From: Spongiihabitans sp963422685
Lineage (GTDB): Bacteria > Pseudomonadota > Gammaproteobacteria > Arenicellales > Poriferihabitantaceae
Reading direction: 5' to 3'
DNA: 64,000 nt
NCBI GenBank assembly: GCA_963422685.1
Contig: OY730442.1
Location: forward strand, 1,984,001-2,048,000
In this document: positions 42,805-51,122 of the stretch, piece by piece
Position numbering within the stretch: the first letter of the stretch is position 1
Layout of the letters: each line of letters starts with the position of its first letter
Notes under the pieces: model-generated
What the model was told of the DNA's origin: nothing
Seen by the model: the letters and a program-made list of their open reading frames with translations, nothing else
Database searches by the model: none
Translations under genes and position numbers: made by a program

Positions 42805-43818
42805 ATGCAGGATCCAACTGTTGAATTTCTTAGGCCACGTCTGGTGGAAGCGAAAACCATCAATAAACAACATTCTAAAATTACCATAGAGCCATTGGAA
42901 CGGGGATTTGGTCATACACTTGGCAATGCGCTGCGTAGAATAATGCTGTCTTCCATGCCTGGATGCGCGGTTACTGAGGTTCGAATTGGAGGCGTACTGC
43001 ATGAATACTCTACCCTGGAAGGTGTGCAGGAAGACGTAATCGATATTTTAATGAACTTAAAATCGCTCCCCGTTATTATGCATAACCGCAGTCAAGCCGT
43101 GGTTACCTTGCGTAAAAAAGGTGCCGGAGTGGTGACTGCGGCGGACATCGAATTGACCGACGACGTGGAACTGGTGAACCCTGCTCACCACATTGCTACA
43201 CTTTCAAAGGATGCAGAGCTCGATATGGAATTGGTCATTCGCCGGGGCAGGGGCTATGAAACCGCCGAAAGCCGTATGAAAAATTCGGATGACTCCCGTG
43301 CGGTCGGTGTTATTCAACTGGACGCTTCATTTAGCCCGATCAGCCGGATTTCTTATTCGGTGGAAGATGCCCGGGTTGCGCAATTAACAGATTTGGATCG
43401 ATTAGTAATAGAAATCGAATCGAATGGTTCGGTTGACCCGGAAGCCGCTGTACGAAGAGCGGCCACATTGTTACACGACCAAATATCGGTTTTCGTTAAT
43501 CTGGAAGAATCCATGGTTCAAAACAAGGTCGAAGAACAACCGGAAATTGATCCGGCCTTGTTGAAGCCGGTTGATGACCTTGAGCTGACCGTTCGCTCAG
43601 CAAATTGCCTGAAGGCCGAGAATATTTATTATATTGGTGATTTGGTTCAACATACCGAAACCGAATTGTTAAAAACCCCTAATCTGGGTAAAAAATCACT
43701 TACCGAGATTAAAGACGTGCTTGCACACAGAAACCTGGAATTGGGTATAAAACTTGAAAACTGGCCGCCTGCATCATTGGTTAAGGATGATGGAAGTCGG
43801 CCCCTGGGAATGCTTTAA
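42805..43818 (+). CDS. rpoA: RNA polymerase subunit alpha
   Basis: Dimerising platform of RNA polymerase; the C-terminal domain binds UP elements and activators. 337 aa. N-terminal domain: PLERGFGHTLGNALRRIMLSS; C-terminal domain: TVRSANCLKAENIYYIGDLV, with the DNA-contacting Arg and NLGKKSLTEIKDVL. ATG 42805 is preceded by GAGGA at 42794-42798 and gives the usual MQDPTVEFLRPR; the frame upstream to 42754 is hydrophobic and not family-like. Confidence 0.98.
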   Translation: MQDPTVEFLRPRLVEAKTINKQHSKITIEPLERGFGHTLGNALRRIMLSSMPGCAVTEVRIGGVLHEYSTLEGVQEDVIDILMNLKSLPVIMHNRSQAVVTLRKKGAGVVTAADIELTDDVELVNPAHHIATLSKDAELDMELVIRRGRGYETAESRMKNSDDSRAVGVIQLDASFSPISRISYSVEDARVAQLTDLDRLVIEIESNGSVDPEAAVRRAATLLHDQISVFVNLEESMVQNKVEEQPEIDPALLKPVDDLELTVRSANCLKAENIYYIGDLVQHTETELLKTPNLGKKSLTEIKDVLAHRNLELGIKLENWPPASLVKDDGSRPLGML

Positions 43819-43823
43819 GAAAA

Positions 43824-44207
43824 ATGAGACATAAAATTGCCGGGCGGAAACTTGGCCGCACCTCATCCCATCGAAAAGCCATGTTTGGCAATATGGCTAA
43901 TTCGTTGTTTTTACACGAGCAAATCAAAACTACTTTGCCAAAAGCCAAAGAGCTGAGAAGATTTGCCGAGCCGCTTATCACGTTATCGAAAACTGCGAGC
44001 GTGGCTAATCGCCGCCTGGCGTTTGCCAGACTTCGCAACCGCGCCACGGTAGGGAAATTGTTCGATGAACTGGGACCCCGCTTTAAACAGCGTCCGGGTG
44101 GTTACCTTAGAATATTGAAATGTGGATTTCGTGCAGGGGACAACGCACCGATGGCCTATGTCCAATTAGTTGACCGGCCTTTGGGTGAGAAAGCCGGAGA
44201 CGATTAA
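43824..44207 (+). CDS. rplQ: Ribosomal protein bL17
   Basis: Large-subunit protein near the tunnel exit. 127 aa with MRHKIAGRKLGRTSSHRKAM, the LFLHEQIKTTLPKAKELR helix and the C-terminal GGYLRILKCGFRAGDNAPMA. Starts 5 bp after rpoA and ends the superoperon; no clear intrinsic terminator is visible after it. Confidence 0.97.
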   Translation: MRHKIAGRKLGRTSSHRKAMFGNMANSLFLHEQIKTTLPKAKELRRFAEPLITLSKTASVANRRLAFARLRNRATVGKLFDELGPRFKQRPGGYLRILKCGFRAGDNAPMAYVQLVDRPLGEKAGDD

Positions 44208-44418
44208 CCCGGCGGCTGTTGTGCGCCTTCAGCATGTTTAATCTAAGGGCACCTGTAAATACCTCGGCCAGGTAATGTTTAAGTAACGGTTAAGGGAAGC
44301 GTTCTGGCATTTTTCCTTATTATTAGTCAGGCGATACCCGTTATGCCCGGTCACGCTGCATGGCATGGGGATGACTTGGGTTTCCGCATGGTTGACTGCG
44401 ATATAACCGCATAAGGTT

Positions 44419-45612
44419 ATGAAACAATATCTGGCAAAACTCAAAACTCCTGAAATGCTGCTGATGCTGATGGCAGCCGCTGTGCCATTGTCATTTTCAA
44501 CCTGGTCAGCGCTGATTAATAACTTCGCAGTGGAAAAAGCCGCACTCAATGGCGCTGAATTTGGCATGTTGCAGAGCATCAGGGAAGCCCCCGGATTCCT
44601 CGCCTTCCTGGTGGTATTTCTCCTGCTGTATTTTCGCGAACAGAAAATCGCAGTAGTCTCCCTGCTGATGCTGGGCATCGGCACAGCGATTACCGGGTAT
44701 TTCCCCACCGTGATGGGGCTGTTTTGCACCACATTGCTGATGTCTGTGGGCTATCACTACTTTGAAACCATCCAGAATTCGCTATCGCTGCAATGGATTG
44801 AGAAAGCGCGGACGCCTTACGTTTTGGGAAAATTAATTGCGGTGGGGTCGTTTACATCGCTGGTGGCCTACTTGCTTATATTTCTGGGTTTGAAAGTGTT
44901 GGGCCTTGAATATTCATCCACACTGACTTTGGCCGGGGGGCTGACAGTGATGATCGCAATCATCGCCTGGAGCGGTTATCCCCATTATCCGGGCAACACA
45001 GTTCAGAATAAAAAGCTGGTATTGAGAAAACGTTACTGGTTGTACTATGCACTTACTTTCCTGTCCGGCGCCAGGCGACAGATTTTCGTGGTTTTTGCAG
45101 GGTTCATGATGGTTGAGAAATTTGGCTACAGCGCCGCCGCCTTAACCCTGTTGTTTTTGGTCAACTGCGCAATCAATATCTGGTTGGCGCCACAAATCGG
45201 CAGGTTGGTAGCGAGCTGGGGCGAGCGCAATGCGCTCACTTTTGAGTACATTGGTTTGATAATCATTTTTGTCAGTTATGCCTTCGTGTGGGACCAGAAT
45301 ATTGCCGCAGCGTTGTATGTTCTTGACCACCTTTTTTTCGCCTTGGCTATTGCGATGAAAACCTATTTTCAGAAGATTGCCGATCAAGCCGACATTGCCT
45401 CCACAGCGGGCGTGTCCTTCACTATCAATCATATCGCAGCGGTTATTTTGCCGGTCACACTGGGTGTTGTTTGGTTATCTTCGCCTGCGGCCGTGTTTTT
45501 ATGCGGCGCAGGGTTTGCTTCTTTATCGTTGATACTGTGTTTGCTGGTTCCCGACGAGCCCGCAGCCGGCAATGAGGTCAGACTGCCATTCCAGGTCGAA
45601 ACCGCGCGATAG
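44419..45612 (+). CDS. Major facilitator superfamily transporter
   Basis: A 397-aa polytopic membrane protein with about 12 hydrophobic helices in two halves joined by a cytoplasmic loop near residues 195-210 (HYPGNTVQNKKLVLRKRYW). This is the MFS layout. The N-terminal half has YFREQKIAVVSLLMLGIGTAIT, the usual helix 2-3 region. Substrate cannot be inferred. The ORF stands alone: 211 bp after rplQ, and followed by a degraded isocitrate dehydrogenase remnant rather than a pathway gene. Confidence 0.8.
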   Translation: MKQYLAKLKTPEMLLMLMAAAVPLSFSTWSALINNFAVEKAALNGAEFGMLQSIREAPGFLAFLVVFLLLYFREQKIAVVSLLMLGIGTAITGYFPTVMGLFCTTLLMSVGYHYFETIQNSLSLQWIEKARTPYVLGKLIAVGSFTSLVAYLLIFLGLKVLGLEYSSTLTLAGGLTVMIAIIAWSGYPHYPGNTVQNKKLVLRKRYWLYYALTFLSGARRQIFVVFAGFMMVEKFGYSAAALTLLFLVNCAINIWLAPQIGRLVASWGERNALTFEYIGLIIIFVSYAFVWDQNIAAALYVLDHLFFALAIAMKTYFQKIADQADIASTAGVSFTINHIAAVILPVTLGVVWLSSPAAVFLCGAGFASLSLILCLLVPDEPAAGNEVRLPFQVETAR

Positions 45613-45635
45613 ATTCAAGCCCTGCAAAAATCAAC

Positions 45636-45906
45636 ATGCGCACTGGTGGCCCCAGGCCAGACATCGGCGACCAGGCGGCAATTTTTGAAGCCGTGCATGG
45701 CCCAGCGCCGGATATTGGCGACAAGAGGACAGCCAGCCCATTTGCCATGATACTGGCTGCCTCAAATGCCTGATCAACTGGATATGCCGGAAAAGGCAAA
45801 ATTGATTGAAGATGGCATCAATCAAATGGTTGCCGACGGTGATCGTTTGGCCGCAGATTTAGGCGGCCACGTGACCACCCGGGAAATAACGGACGCCTTG
45901 ATTTAG
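45636..45906 (+). pseudogene. C-terminal remnant of an NAD-type isocitrate dehydrogenase
   Basis: Two adjacent frames together encode the last ~90 residues of the isocitrate/isopropylmalate dehydrogenase family. Frame one (45636-45773) reads DIGDQAAIFEAVHGPAPDI and SPFAMILAAS before a stop; the family has AIFEAVHGSAPDIAGK and NPTALILAA. After a +1 shift near 45765-45772, frame two reads DQLDMPEKAKLIEDGINQMV, DRLAADLGGHVTTREITDAL and a normal stop at 45904-45906. The upstream two-thirds of the gene is missing; the MFS gene ends 23 bp before. GDQAAIFEAVHG and the DLGG-TT-E-TDA ending favour isocitrate over isopropylmalate dehydrogenase. Confidence 0.88.
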
Positions 45907-46075
45907 TGACTATAGATATTGCGCATAAATTATGTCTCGGACAAACGCTTGTTTTCGGACAGACAGCCCATGGTTACCGATAGTCACAACGGGCTTTTTC
46001 GCATGTGCCAATCCTTGTTAAATATTTAATCTGCTTGTTATTCAGCTTCATGCGCCGGGTTTAACTCCATACCCC
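45907..46075. other. Spacer before rlmE with inverted repeat and weak terminator-like hairpin
   Basis: GTGACTAT (45906-45913) and ATAGTCAC (45980-45987) form an 8-bp inverted repeat with a 66-bp interval. Within it, AGCCC (45964-45968) can pair with GGGCT (about 45991-45995) ahead of TTTT, a weak intrinsic terminator. No gene is seen. Confidence 0.4.
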
Positions 46076-46717
46076 ATGTCCAGGAACCGTCCGAATAAAA
46101 AGGGCAAAAAGTCGAATCAGTGGGTTGTCAGACAAAATCGTGACCCGTTTGTGAAACAGGCGAAGAGTCAGGGTTTAAGGGCGCGGTCCGTATTCAAACT
46201 TGCGCAGATAGATAAAAAATTTCGACTGATCAAGCCGCAGTCGAGCATAATTGATCTGGGCTCAACCCCGGGCAGTTGGTCACAATATGCGGCAGCCAGG
46301 GTTTCAGGAGAAAATCAGATTGTGAGCGTGGATTTACTGCCCATGCGGGCAATCGCCAAGGTCCGGTTTATACAAGGCGATTTTACGGATGCCCATATTC
46401 GACAGCAGATCATCGATTGCTGCGGATGCGGTAAAATTGACCTTGTTTTATCAGATATGGCCCCCAATATCACGGGTATACGTATCACCGATCAAGCCAA
46501 AGCGCAGGAATTACAGGATGCTATATTGGAATTTTGTCTCAACGCACTGGATTTGCGCGGAAATTTGCTGACCAAGTTATTTGCAGGAGAGCTTGCAAAC
46601 CTTGCCCGCAACCGGTTCAGTCATCATTTCGACCAAGTGCAAATGATTAAACCCGATGCGTCACGACCTGAATCCAAAGAAATTTACCTGCTGGCGCGCG
46701 GATTTAACCTTGCTTGA
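46076..46717 (+). CDS. rlmE: 23S rRNA (uridine-2'-O) methyltransferase RlmE (FtsJ)
   Basis: Methylates U2552 in the A loop of 23S rRNA with S-adenosylmethionine. 213 aa. The catalytic K-D-K-E set is recognisable: Lys in RSVFKLAQIDKKF, Asp in DLVLSDMAPNITG, Lys in NLLTKLFAGE, and Glu in SKEIYLLARGF. The SAM loop reads DLGSTPGSWSQYA where most relatives have DLGAAPGGWSQ. Followed by ftsH, the standard gammaproteobacterial pairing. Confidence 0.95.
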   Translation: MSRNRPNKKGKKSNQWVVRQNRDPFVKQAKSQGLRARSVFKLAQIDKKFRLIKPQSSIIDLGSTPGSWSQYAAARVSGENQIVSVDLLPMRAIAKVRFIQGDFTDAHIRQQIIDCCGCGKIDLVLSDMAPNITGIRITDQAKAQELQDAILEFCLNALDLRGNLLTKLFAGELANLARNRFSHHFDQVQMIKPDASRPESKEIYLLARGFNLA

Positions 46718-46718
46718 C

Positions 46719-46746
46719 GCCTGGCATTGCCGGGCAGGCCCTTTTT
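46719..46746 (+). terminator. Possible intrinsic terminator after rlmE
   Basis: GCCTGGC-ATT-GCCGGGC gives a 7-bp stem with one G-T pair, and TTTTT follows at 46742-46746 after a short gap. It starts right after the rlmE stop. A perfect TATAAT at 46759-46764 just downstream could restart transcription for ftsH, though no good -35 is visible. Confidence 0.5.
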
Positions 46747-46804
46747 CGCTGGATACCGTATAATCAGCATTTGATTTTAATCGTTTTTACCTGGAGCATT
46801 CAAT

Positions 46805-48742
46805 TTGCCTAATTTGACAAAAAATATATTACTCTGGCTGGTTATCGCCATGGTATTGATGTCGGTGTTTAACAATTTCACTAATCCAGATGCCAGCACG
46901 GACAGCGAAATCAACTATTCTGAATTTCTGGCCCAGGTCCGACAAGGCAGCGTCTCGGCGGTCGAGATTGATGATGAGATTATTCGTGGCCGGACGCATA
47001 CTGGCGGGTCGTTTATTACTTACGCCCCCGATGATCCAAAACTGGTGGATGAACTGGTTTCCAATCAGGTCGATATCAAAGCTAAAAAAGAAGAAGAGAC
47101 TTCCCTTTTGGTGCATTTGTTGATCAGTTCATTCCCCATATTGTTGCTTATTGGCGTGTGGATTTTCTTTATGAAGCAGATGCAGGGCGGCGGTCGTGGT
47201 GGTGCGTTGAGTTTTGGCAAGAGCAAAGCCCGAATGCTCACCGAAGATAAAAACCAGATTACCTTCGAAGATGTGGCCGGGGTGGATGAAGCCAAAGAAG
47301 AAGTAGAAGAGTTAGTAGAATTTTTAAAAGATCCCTCGCGCTTCAGAAAACTTGGCGGGCGTATCCCTCGCGGAGTATTGATGACAGGAAATCCGGGTAC
47401 GGGTAAAACGTTACTGGCAAAAGCCATTGCGGGCGAAGCAAAAGTGCCCTTCTTTACTATTTCCGGTTCTGACTTTGTTGAAATGTTTGTCGGTGTCGGC
47501 GCATCCCGGGTTCGAGACATGTTTGATCAGGCAAAAAAACACGCGCCCTGTATCATATTTATCGATGAAATCGACGCAGTGGGCCGACAACGCGGGGCTG
47601 GCCTTGGCGGTGGGCACGATGAGCGCGAGCAAACCCTGAATCAACTGCTGGTGGAAATGGATGGATTTGATGCTGGCGAAGGGGTTATTGTCATCGCCGC
47701 GACCAACCGGCCGGATGTGCTGGACCCGGCGTTATTACGGCCGGGTCGATTTGACCGTCAAGTTACGGTGCCATTGCCCGATATCCGTGGCAGAGAGGCG
47801 ATATTGAATGTACACATGAGAAAAGTACCCCTGGATGAGGACATCAATACGGCCATAATCGCGCGCGGCACGCCGGGATTTTCCGGCGCGGACCTTGCCA
47901 ATCTGATCAATGAAGCTGCCTTGTTTGCGGCCCGGCAAGGTAAAAAAGTGGTGAGTATGAAGCAGTTCGAAAAAGCCAAGGACAAGGTATTAATGGGCGT
48001 GGAACGACGTTCCATCGTCATGCCCGAAGAAGAGCGAAGAAACACGGCATATCATGAGTCCGGACATACCGTGGTGGCTAAGGTACTGTCTGAAAACACC
48101 GACCCGGTGCATAAAGTGACCATCATTCCGCGTGGAAGAGCGCTGGGAGTAACCATGCAGCTTCCGGTTGAAGATCGATACAGTCATAACCGCGAATACC
48201 TGCTGGCCAGAATCGCCGTATTAATGGGCGGGCGGATTGCGGAAGAAGTGTTCATGAATCAGATGACCACCGGGGCTTCAAACGATTTTGAGCAGGCTAC
48301 GCAGTTAGCGCAAAACATGGTTTCGCGCTGGGGAATGAGTGATGCGCTGGGTACGCGGGTATACGGTGACAATCAAAGCGAAGTGTTTCTGGGGCGGGAA
48401 ATGTCCACTCACCGTAATGTCAGCCCGGAAACTGCGGAAAAAGTAGAAAAAGAAGTCAGCCGGATTATCGAGCAGGAATACGCCCGTGCGCGGAAGATCA
48501 TCGAGAAAAACAGCGACAAGATAAAAGTGATGGCCGCAGCATTGCTTGAATGGGAAACACTGGATTCCAGTCAGGTTGATGAAATCATGGCAGGCAGGAA
48601 GCCGACCCCGCAGCCCGAAACAAACCACAAGGACAAAAAACCAAAAGGCGGTGCGCCCACAAACCAGTCCTCATCAGACGACGCGCCCTCGCTGGATGAA
48701 TCTGATCTGGATTTGCCCGACCCGACGCCCCGTTTGCACTGA
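46805..48742 (+). CDS. ftsH: ATP-dependent zinc metalloprotease FtsH
   Basis: Membrane-anchored AAA+ protease for quality control and regulated turnover. 645 aa, standard. Two TM helices (about residues 8-22 and 99-117) flank a periplasmic domain. AAA motifs are GNPGTGKTLLAKA (Walker A, Asn in place of the common Pro), IIFIDEIDAVGRQRG (Walker B) and NRPDVLDPALLRPGRFDRQ (second region of homology). The protease motif is AYHESGHTVV. The C-terminus is charged and disordered. It begins with TTG; GGAG lies nine bases before it. In relatives folP comes next; here glmM follows directly. Confidence 0.97.
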   Translation: MPNLTKNILLWLVIAMVLMSVFNNFTNPDASTDSEINYSEFLAQVRQGSVSAVEIDDEIIRGRTHTGGSFITYAPDDPKLVDELVSNQVDIKAKKEEETSLLVHLLISSFPILLLIGVWIFFMKQMQGGGRGGALSFGKSKARMLTEDKNQITFEDVAGVDEAKEEVEELVEFLKDPSRFRKLGGRIPRGVLMTGNPGTGKTLLAKAIAGEAKVPFFTISGSDFVEMFVGVGASRVRDMFDQAKKHAPCIIFIDEIDAVGRQRGAGLGGGHDEREQTLNQLLVEMDGFDAGEGVIVIAATNRPDVLDPALLRPGRFDRQVTVPLPDIRGREAILNVHMRKVPLDEDINTAIIARGTPGFSGADLANLINEAALFAARQGKKVVSMKQFEKAKDKVLMGVERRSIVMPEEERRNTAYHESGHTVVAKVLSENTDPVHKVTIIPRGRALGVTMQLPVEDRYSHNREYLLARIAVLMGGRIAEEVFMNQMTTGASNDFEQATQLAQNMVSRWGMSDALGTRVYGDNQSEVFLGREMSTHRNVSPETAEKVEKEVSRIIEQEYARARKIIEKNSDKIKVMAAALLEWETLDSSQVDEIMAGRKPTPQPETNHKDKKPKGGAPTNQSSSDDAPSLDESDLDLPDPTPRLH

Positions 48743-48760
48743 TAAATCCCGGTTAATCAG

Positions 48761-50110
48761 ATGCTGGATTCGCTGTTTGGTACCGACGGTGTACGGGGAA
48801 AAGTTGGCGCAGAACCGATAACGCCGCAAACCGTCCTGAAGCTTGGCTGGGCCGCCGGCCGGGTATTTTCCAAAGTGGGCCGCGGCGACAAGGTTTTAAT
48901 TGGTAAGGATACCCGGATTTCAGGGTACATGCTGGAATCCGCGCTGGAGGCAGGATTTTCTTCAGCCGGGGTAAATGTTTCCTTGCTCGGCCCCATGCCT
49001 TCACCGGGCATTGCCTATCTGACCCGGACGGCCCGGGCTTGCGCGGGTATCGTGATCAGCGCTTCCCACAATCTCTACTACGATAATGGTATAAAAATCT
49101 TCTCGCCGGAAGGAACCAAGCTGGAGGATGACCTGCTGGCAGAAATTGATGCCATGATGGAGCAGCCATTGTGCTGCGTTGCCTCGGCCGATCTGGGCCG
49201 GGCGGAAAGATTTCCTGATGCAAGCGGGCGCTATATCGAGCATTGTAAAAGCACATTTGATGAATCGAAGTCTTTAACTGATTTGAAAATCGTGGTGGAC
49301 TGTGCAAATGGCGCAGCTTATGACGTTGCTCCCCGGGTTTTGACCGAACTTGGGGCAAATGCAACCATTATTGCCAATCAACCCGACGGGTTTAATATCA
49401 ATGACGGCTGTGGCTCGACGGATTTAACAGTACTCAAACAGGAAGTGGTGGAATCTGGCGCCGACATCGGAATTGCTCTGGACGGCGATGCAGATCGGGT
49501 TTTTCTGGTGGACCACAAGGGAAATGAAATTAACGGCGACCAGATTCTCTATATCCTTGCAAATCACCGGCACTCGCTGGACAAGCTGCAAGGCGGTGTT
49601 GTCGGTACATTGATGACCAATCTCGGACTGGAACGGGCGTTTGAAAATAAATCCATACCATTTCAACGGACCAAAGTAGGTGATCGCTATGTTCATGAGG
49701 CGCTAGTGGCAAACGCTTGGTGGTTGGGCGGCGAAGCATCGGGACATATTATTTGCCGCGACAAATCCTCAACCGGGGATGGCATCGTCGCCGCCCTGGA
49801 AGTGTTGGAAGTGATGGTTCAAACCGGGAAACCCCTGGCCCAACTGATGCACGGGCTGGAAATTTTTCCACAACACAGGATTGATGTGCCCATTGGTAAT
49901 GGGCATTCAAAGGAGTTGCTAAATCACAGGCAGGTACTAAAAGAGGTTGCAGCGGCGGAACACAGCCTGGGGCGAACCGGTCGGGTTGTACTGCGACCCT
50001 CCGGCACCGAGCCGGTATTTCGGGTAATGATCGAAGGCAGCAACCCGAGTCAGGTGCAAACACTGACCCGGCAAATAGCCTCGGCGGTTAAGCTGGTCAC
50101 AGCCAGTTAG
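48761..50110 (+). CDS. glmM: Phosphoglucosamine mutase
   Basis: Interconverts glucosamine 6- and 1-phosphate on the way to UDP-GlcNAc for peptidoglycan and LPS. 449 aa. Start LDSLFGTDGVRGKVG, metal-binding ALDGDADRVFLVD, sugar-binding GGEASGHI, and the phosphate-binding RPSGTEPVFRVM are all present. The phosphoserine is Ser102 in ISASHN; the next residue is Leu where nearly all relatives have Pro (SASHNP), explainable by one CCC-to-CTC change. It starts 18 bp after ftsH. Confidence 0.96.
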   Translation: MLDSLFGTDGVRGKVGAEPITPQTVLKLGWAAGRVFSKVGRGDKVLIGKDTRISGYMLESALEAGFSSAGVNVSLLGPMPSPGIAYLTRTARACAGIVISASHNLYYDNGIKIFSPEGTKLEDDLLAEIDAMMEQPLCCVASADLGRAERFPDASGRYIEHCKSTFDESKSLTDLKIVVDCANGAAYDVAPRVLTELGANATIIANQPDGFNINDGCGSTDLTVLKQEVVESGADIGIALDGDADRVFLVDHKGNEINGDQILYILANHRHSLDKLQGGVVGTLMTNLGLERAFENKSIPFQRTKVGDRYVHEALVANAWWLGGEASGHIICRDKSSTGDGIVAALEVLEVMVQTGKPLAQLMHGLEIFPQHRIDVPIGNGHSKELLNHRQVLKEVAAAEHSLGRTGRVVLRPSGTEPVFRVMIEGSNPSQVQTLTRQIASAVKLVTAS

Positions 50111-50236
50111 GCTACATTACCAGGATTTTTTCGAGGATTTTTTTGTCAGCGCTGAGGCAATCGCGCCGAAAATCGCATCCCGCAGCGGCAAAAACCAGCG
50201 ACGCCGCAAGCGCGGGAAAAGACGAATAATCGAACC

Positions 50237-50701
50237 CTATAGCTTGCCCGGATTTTTGATGTTTTTAGCCGGCAGAGGTTGATTTCTGGTCAGCCGAAGT
50301 TTGGAAGATCTGCTGTCGGCCGGGATATGCGTTTCTTCCATATCCACCGAACCTTTATACTGGCAACCATCATCCAGCGACACTCTGGGGGAGCGTATAT
50401 TCCCGGCAACCCGACCAGAGGGTCTGATCGTAACCTGTTCACTGGCGCGCAACTCGCCTTTTACCTCCCCCTCAACGCTAATATTCTTGGCGGTCACATT
50501 GGCATTTACTCGACCTTTTACACCGACCACGATGCTGTTTTCCCTGAAGTTGATAGCGCCATCAATATTGCCGTTAATATGGATATCTTCTTTACCGCTG
50601 ACCTCTCCCACGATTATTATGGATTCACCGATTGTTGCCATGGGGCTTTTTGTGTGAGATTCGCTTCCCGGGTTTTCGGGTTGATCTGGTTGTTCATTCA
50701 T
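50237..50701 (-). CDS. Bactofilin
   Basis: Polymer-forming cytoskeletal protein. About 154 aa from ATG 50701, which has AGGA nine bases ahead; the frame is open to 50776 but the extra part is arginine-rich and unlike the family. The core (residues about 25-120) is a right-handed beta-helix with repeated hydrophobic spacing: ESIIIVGEVSGKEDIHING, NANVTAKNISVEGEVKGEL, VTIRPSGRVAGNIRSPRVSL. The N-terminal tail is Pro/Glu/Ser-rich. Bactofilins localise cell-wall or polar factors; the convergent neighbour glmM makes a wall precursor, but a link is only suggestive. Confidence 0.9.
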   Translation of the reverse strand: MNEQPDQPENPGSESHTKSPMATIGESIIIVGEVSGKEDIHINGNIDGAINFRENSIVVGVKGRVNANVTAKNISVEGEVKGELRASEQVTIRPSGRVAGNIRSPRVSLDDGCQYKGSVDMEETHIPADSRSSKLRLTRNQPLPAKNIKNPGKL

Positions 50702-50889
50702 TATGTTGTGTCCTGGCTGACTTTTTCTGGCGAATAGTCTAACGCCTCCCCGAATAATTCTCCATACATGGCGCAAACACCAGTGGTTTATATTTTAAAT
50801 TAAATGGATGCTGAATATTTTCCGGTTTGATTTTCATGCGCTTGTGACCCCTGCAGACCAGGCGCTAATGAGAGAAATTCAAACAAAAT

Positions 50890-50975
50890 GGTACCGAGGG
50901 TCGGACTCGAACCGACACTGAGTTGCCCCAACCAGATTTTGAATCTGGCGCGTCTACCAATTTCGCCACCCCGGC
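50890..50975 (-). tRNA. tRNA-Leu (anticodon CAA)
   Basis: The reverse complement of this 86-nt stretch folds as a class II tRNA. It has a GCCGGGG acceptor strand paired to CCTCGGT, a D loop with TTGGTAGACGC, anticodon stem CCAGA/TCTGG with loop TTCAAAA (anticodon CAA), a variable arm, a T arm with GGTTCGAGTCC and an encoded ACCA end. It reads UUG codons. It lies divergently upstream of queA, a common gammaproteobacterial arrangement. Confidence 0.95.
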
Positions 50976-51122
50976 ACGCAGCCTGAAGATAAGATGTTTT
51001 TACCCGGGATGCAACCGGCCTGTTAATAATGCAACCGTCAGGGTGATTTTTTTATAAAATCCGCATACTGGAGTTTTCGCCATGATTTTTTCCGCTTTAT
51101 TTCCCTGGTTTTATTTGCTCTT

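Noticed and set aside
45578..45799. Minus-strand frames over the region after the MFS gene
   Set aside because: The plus strand carries the recognisable isocitrate dehydrogenase remnant; the minus-strand frames are its shadows.
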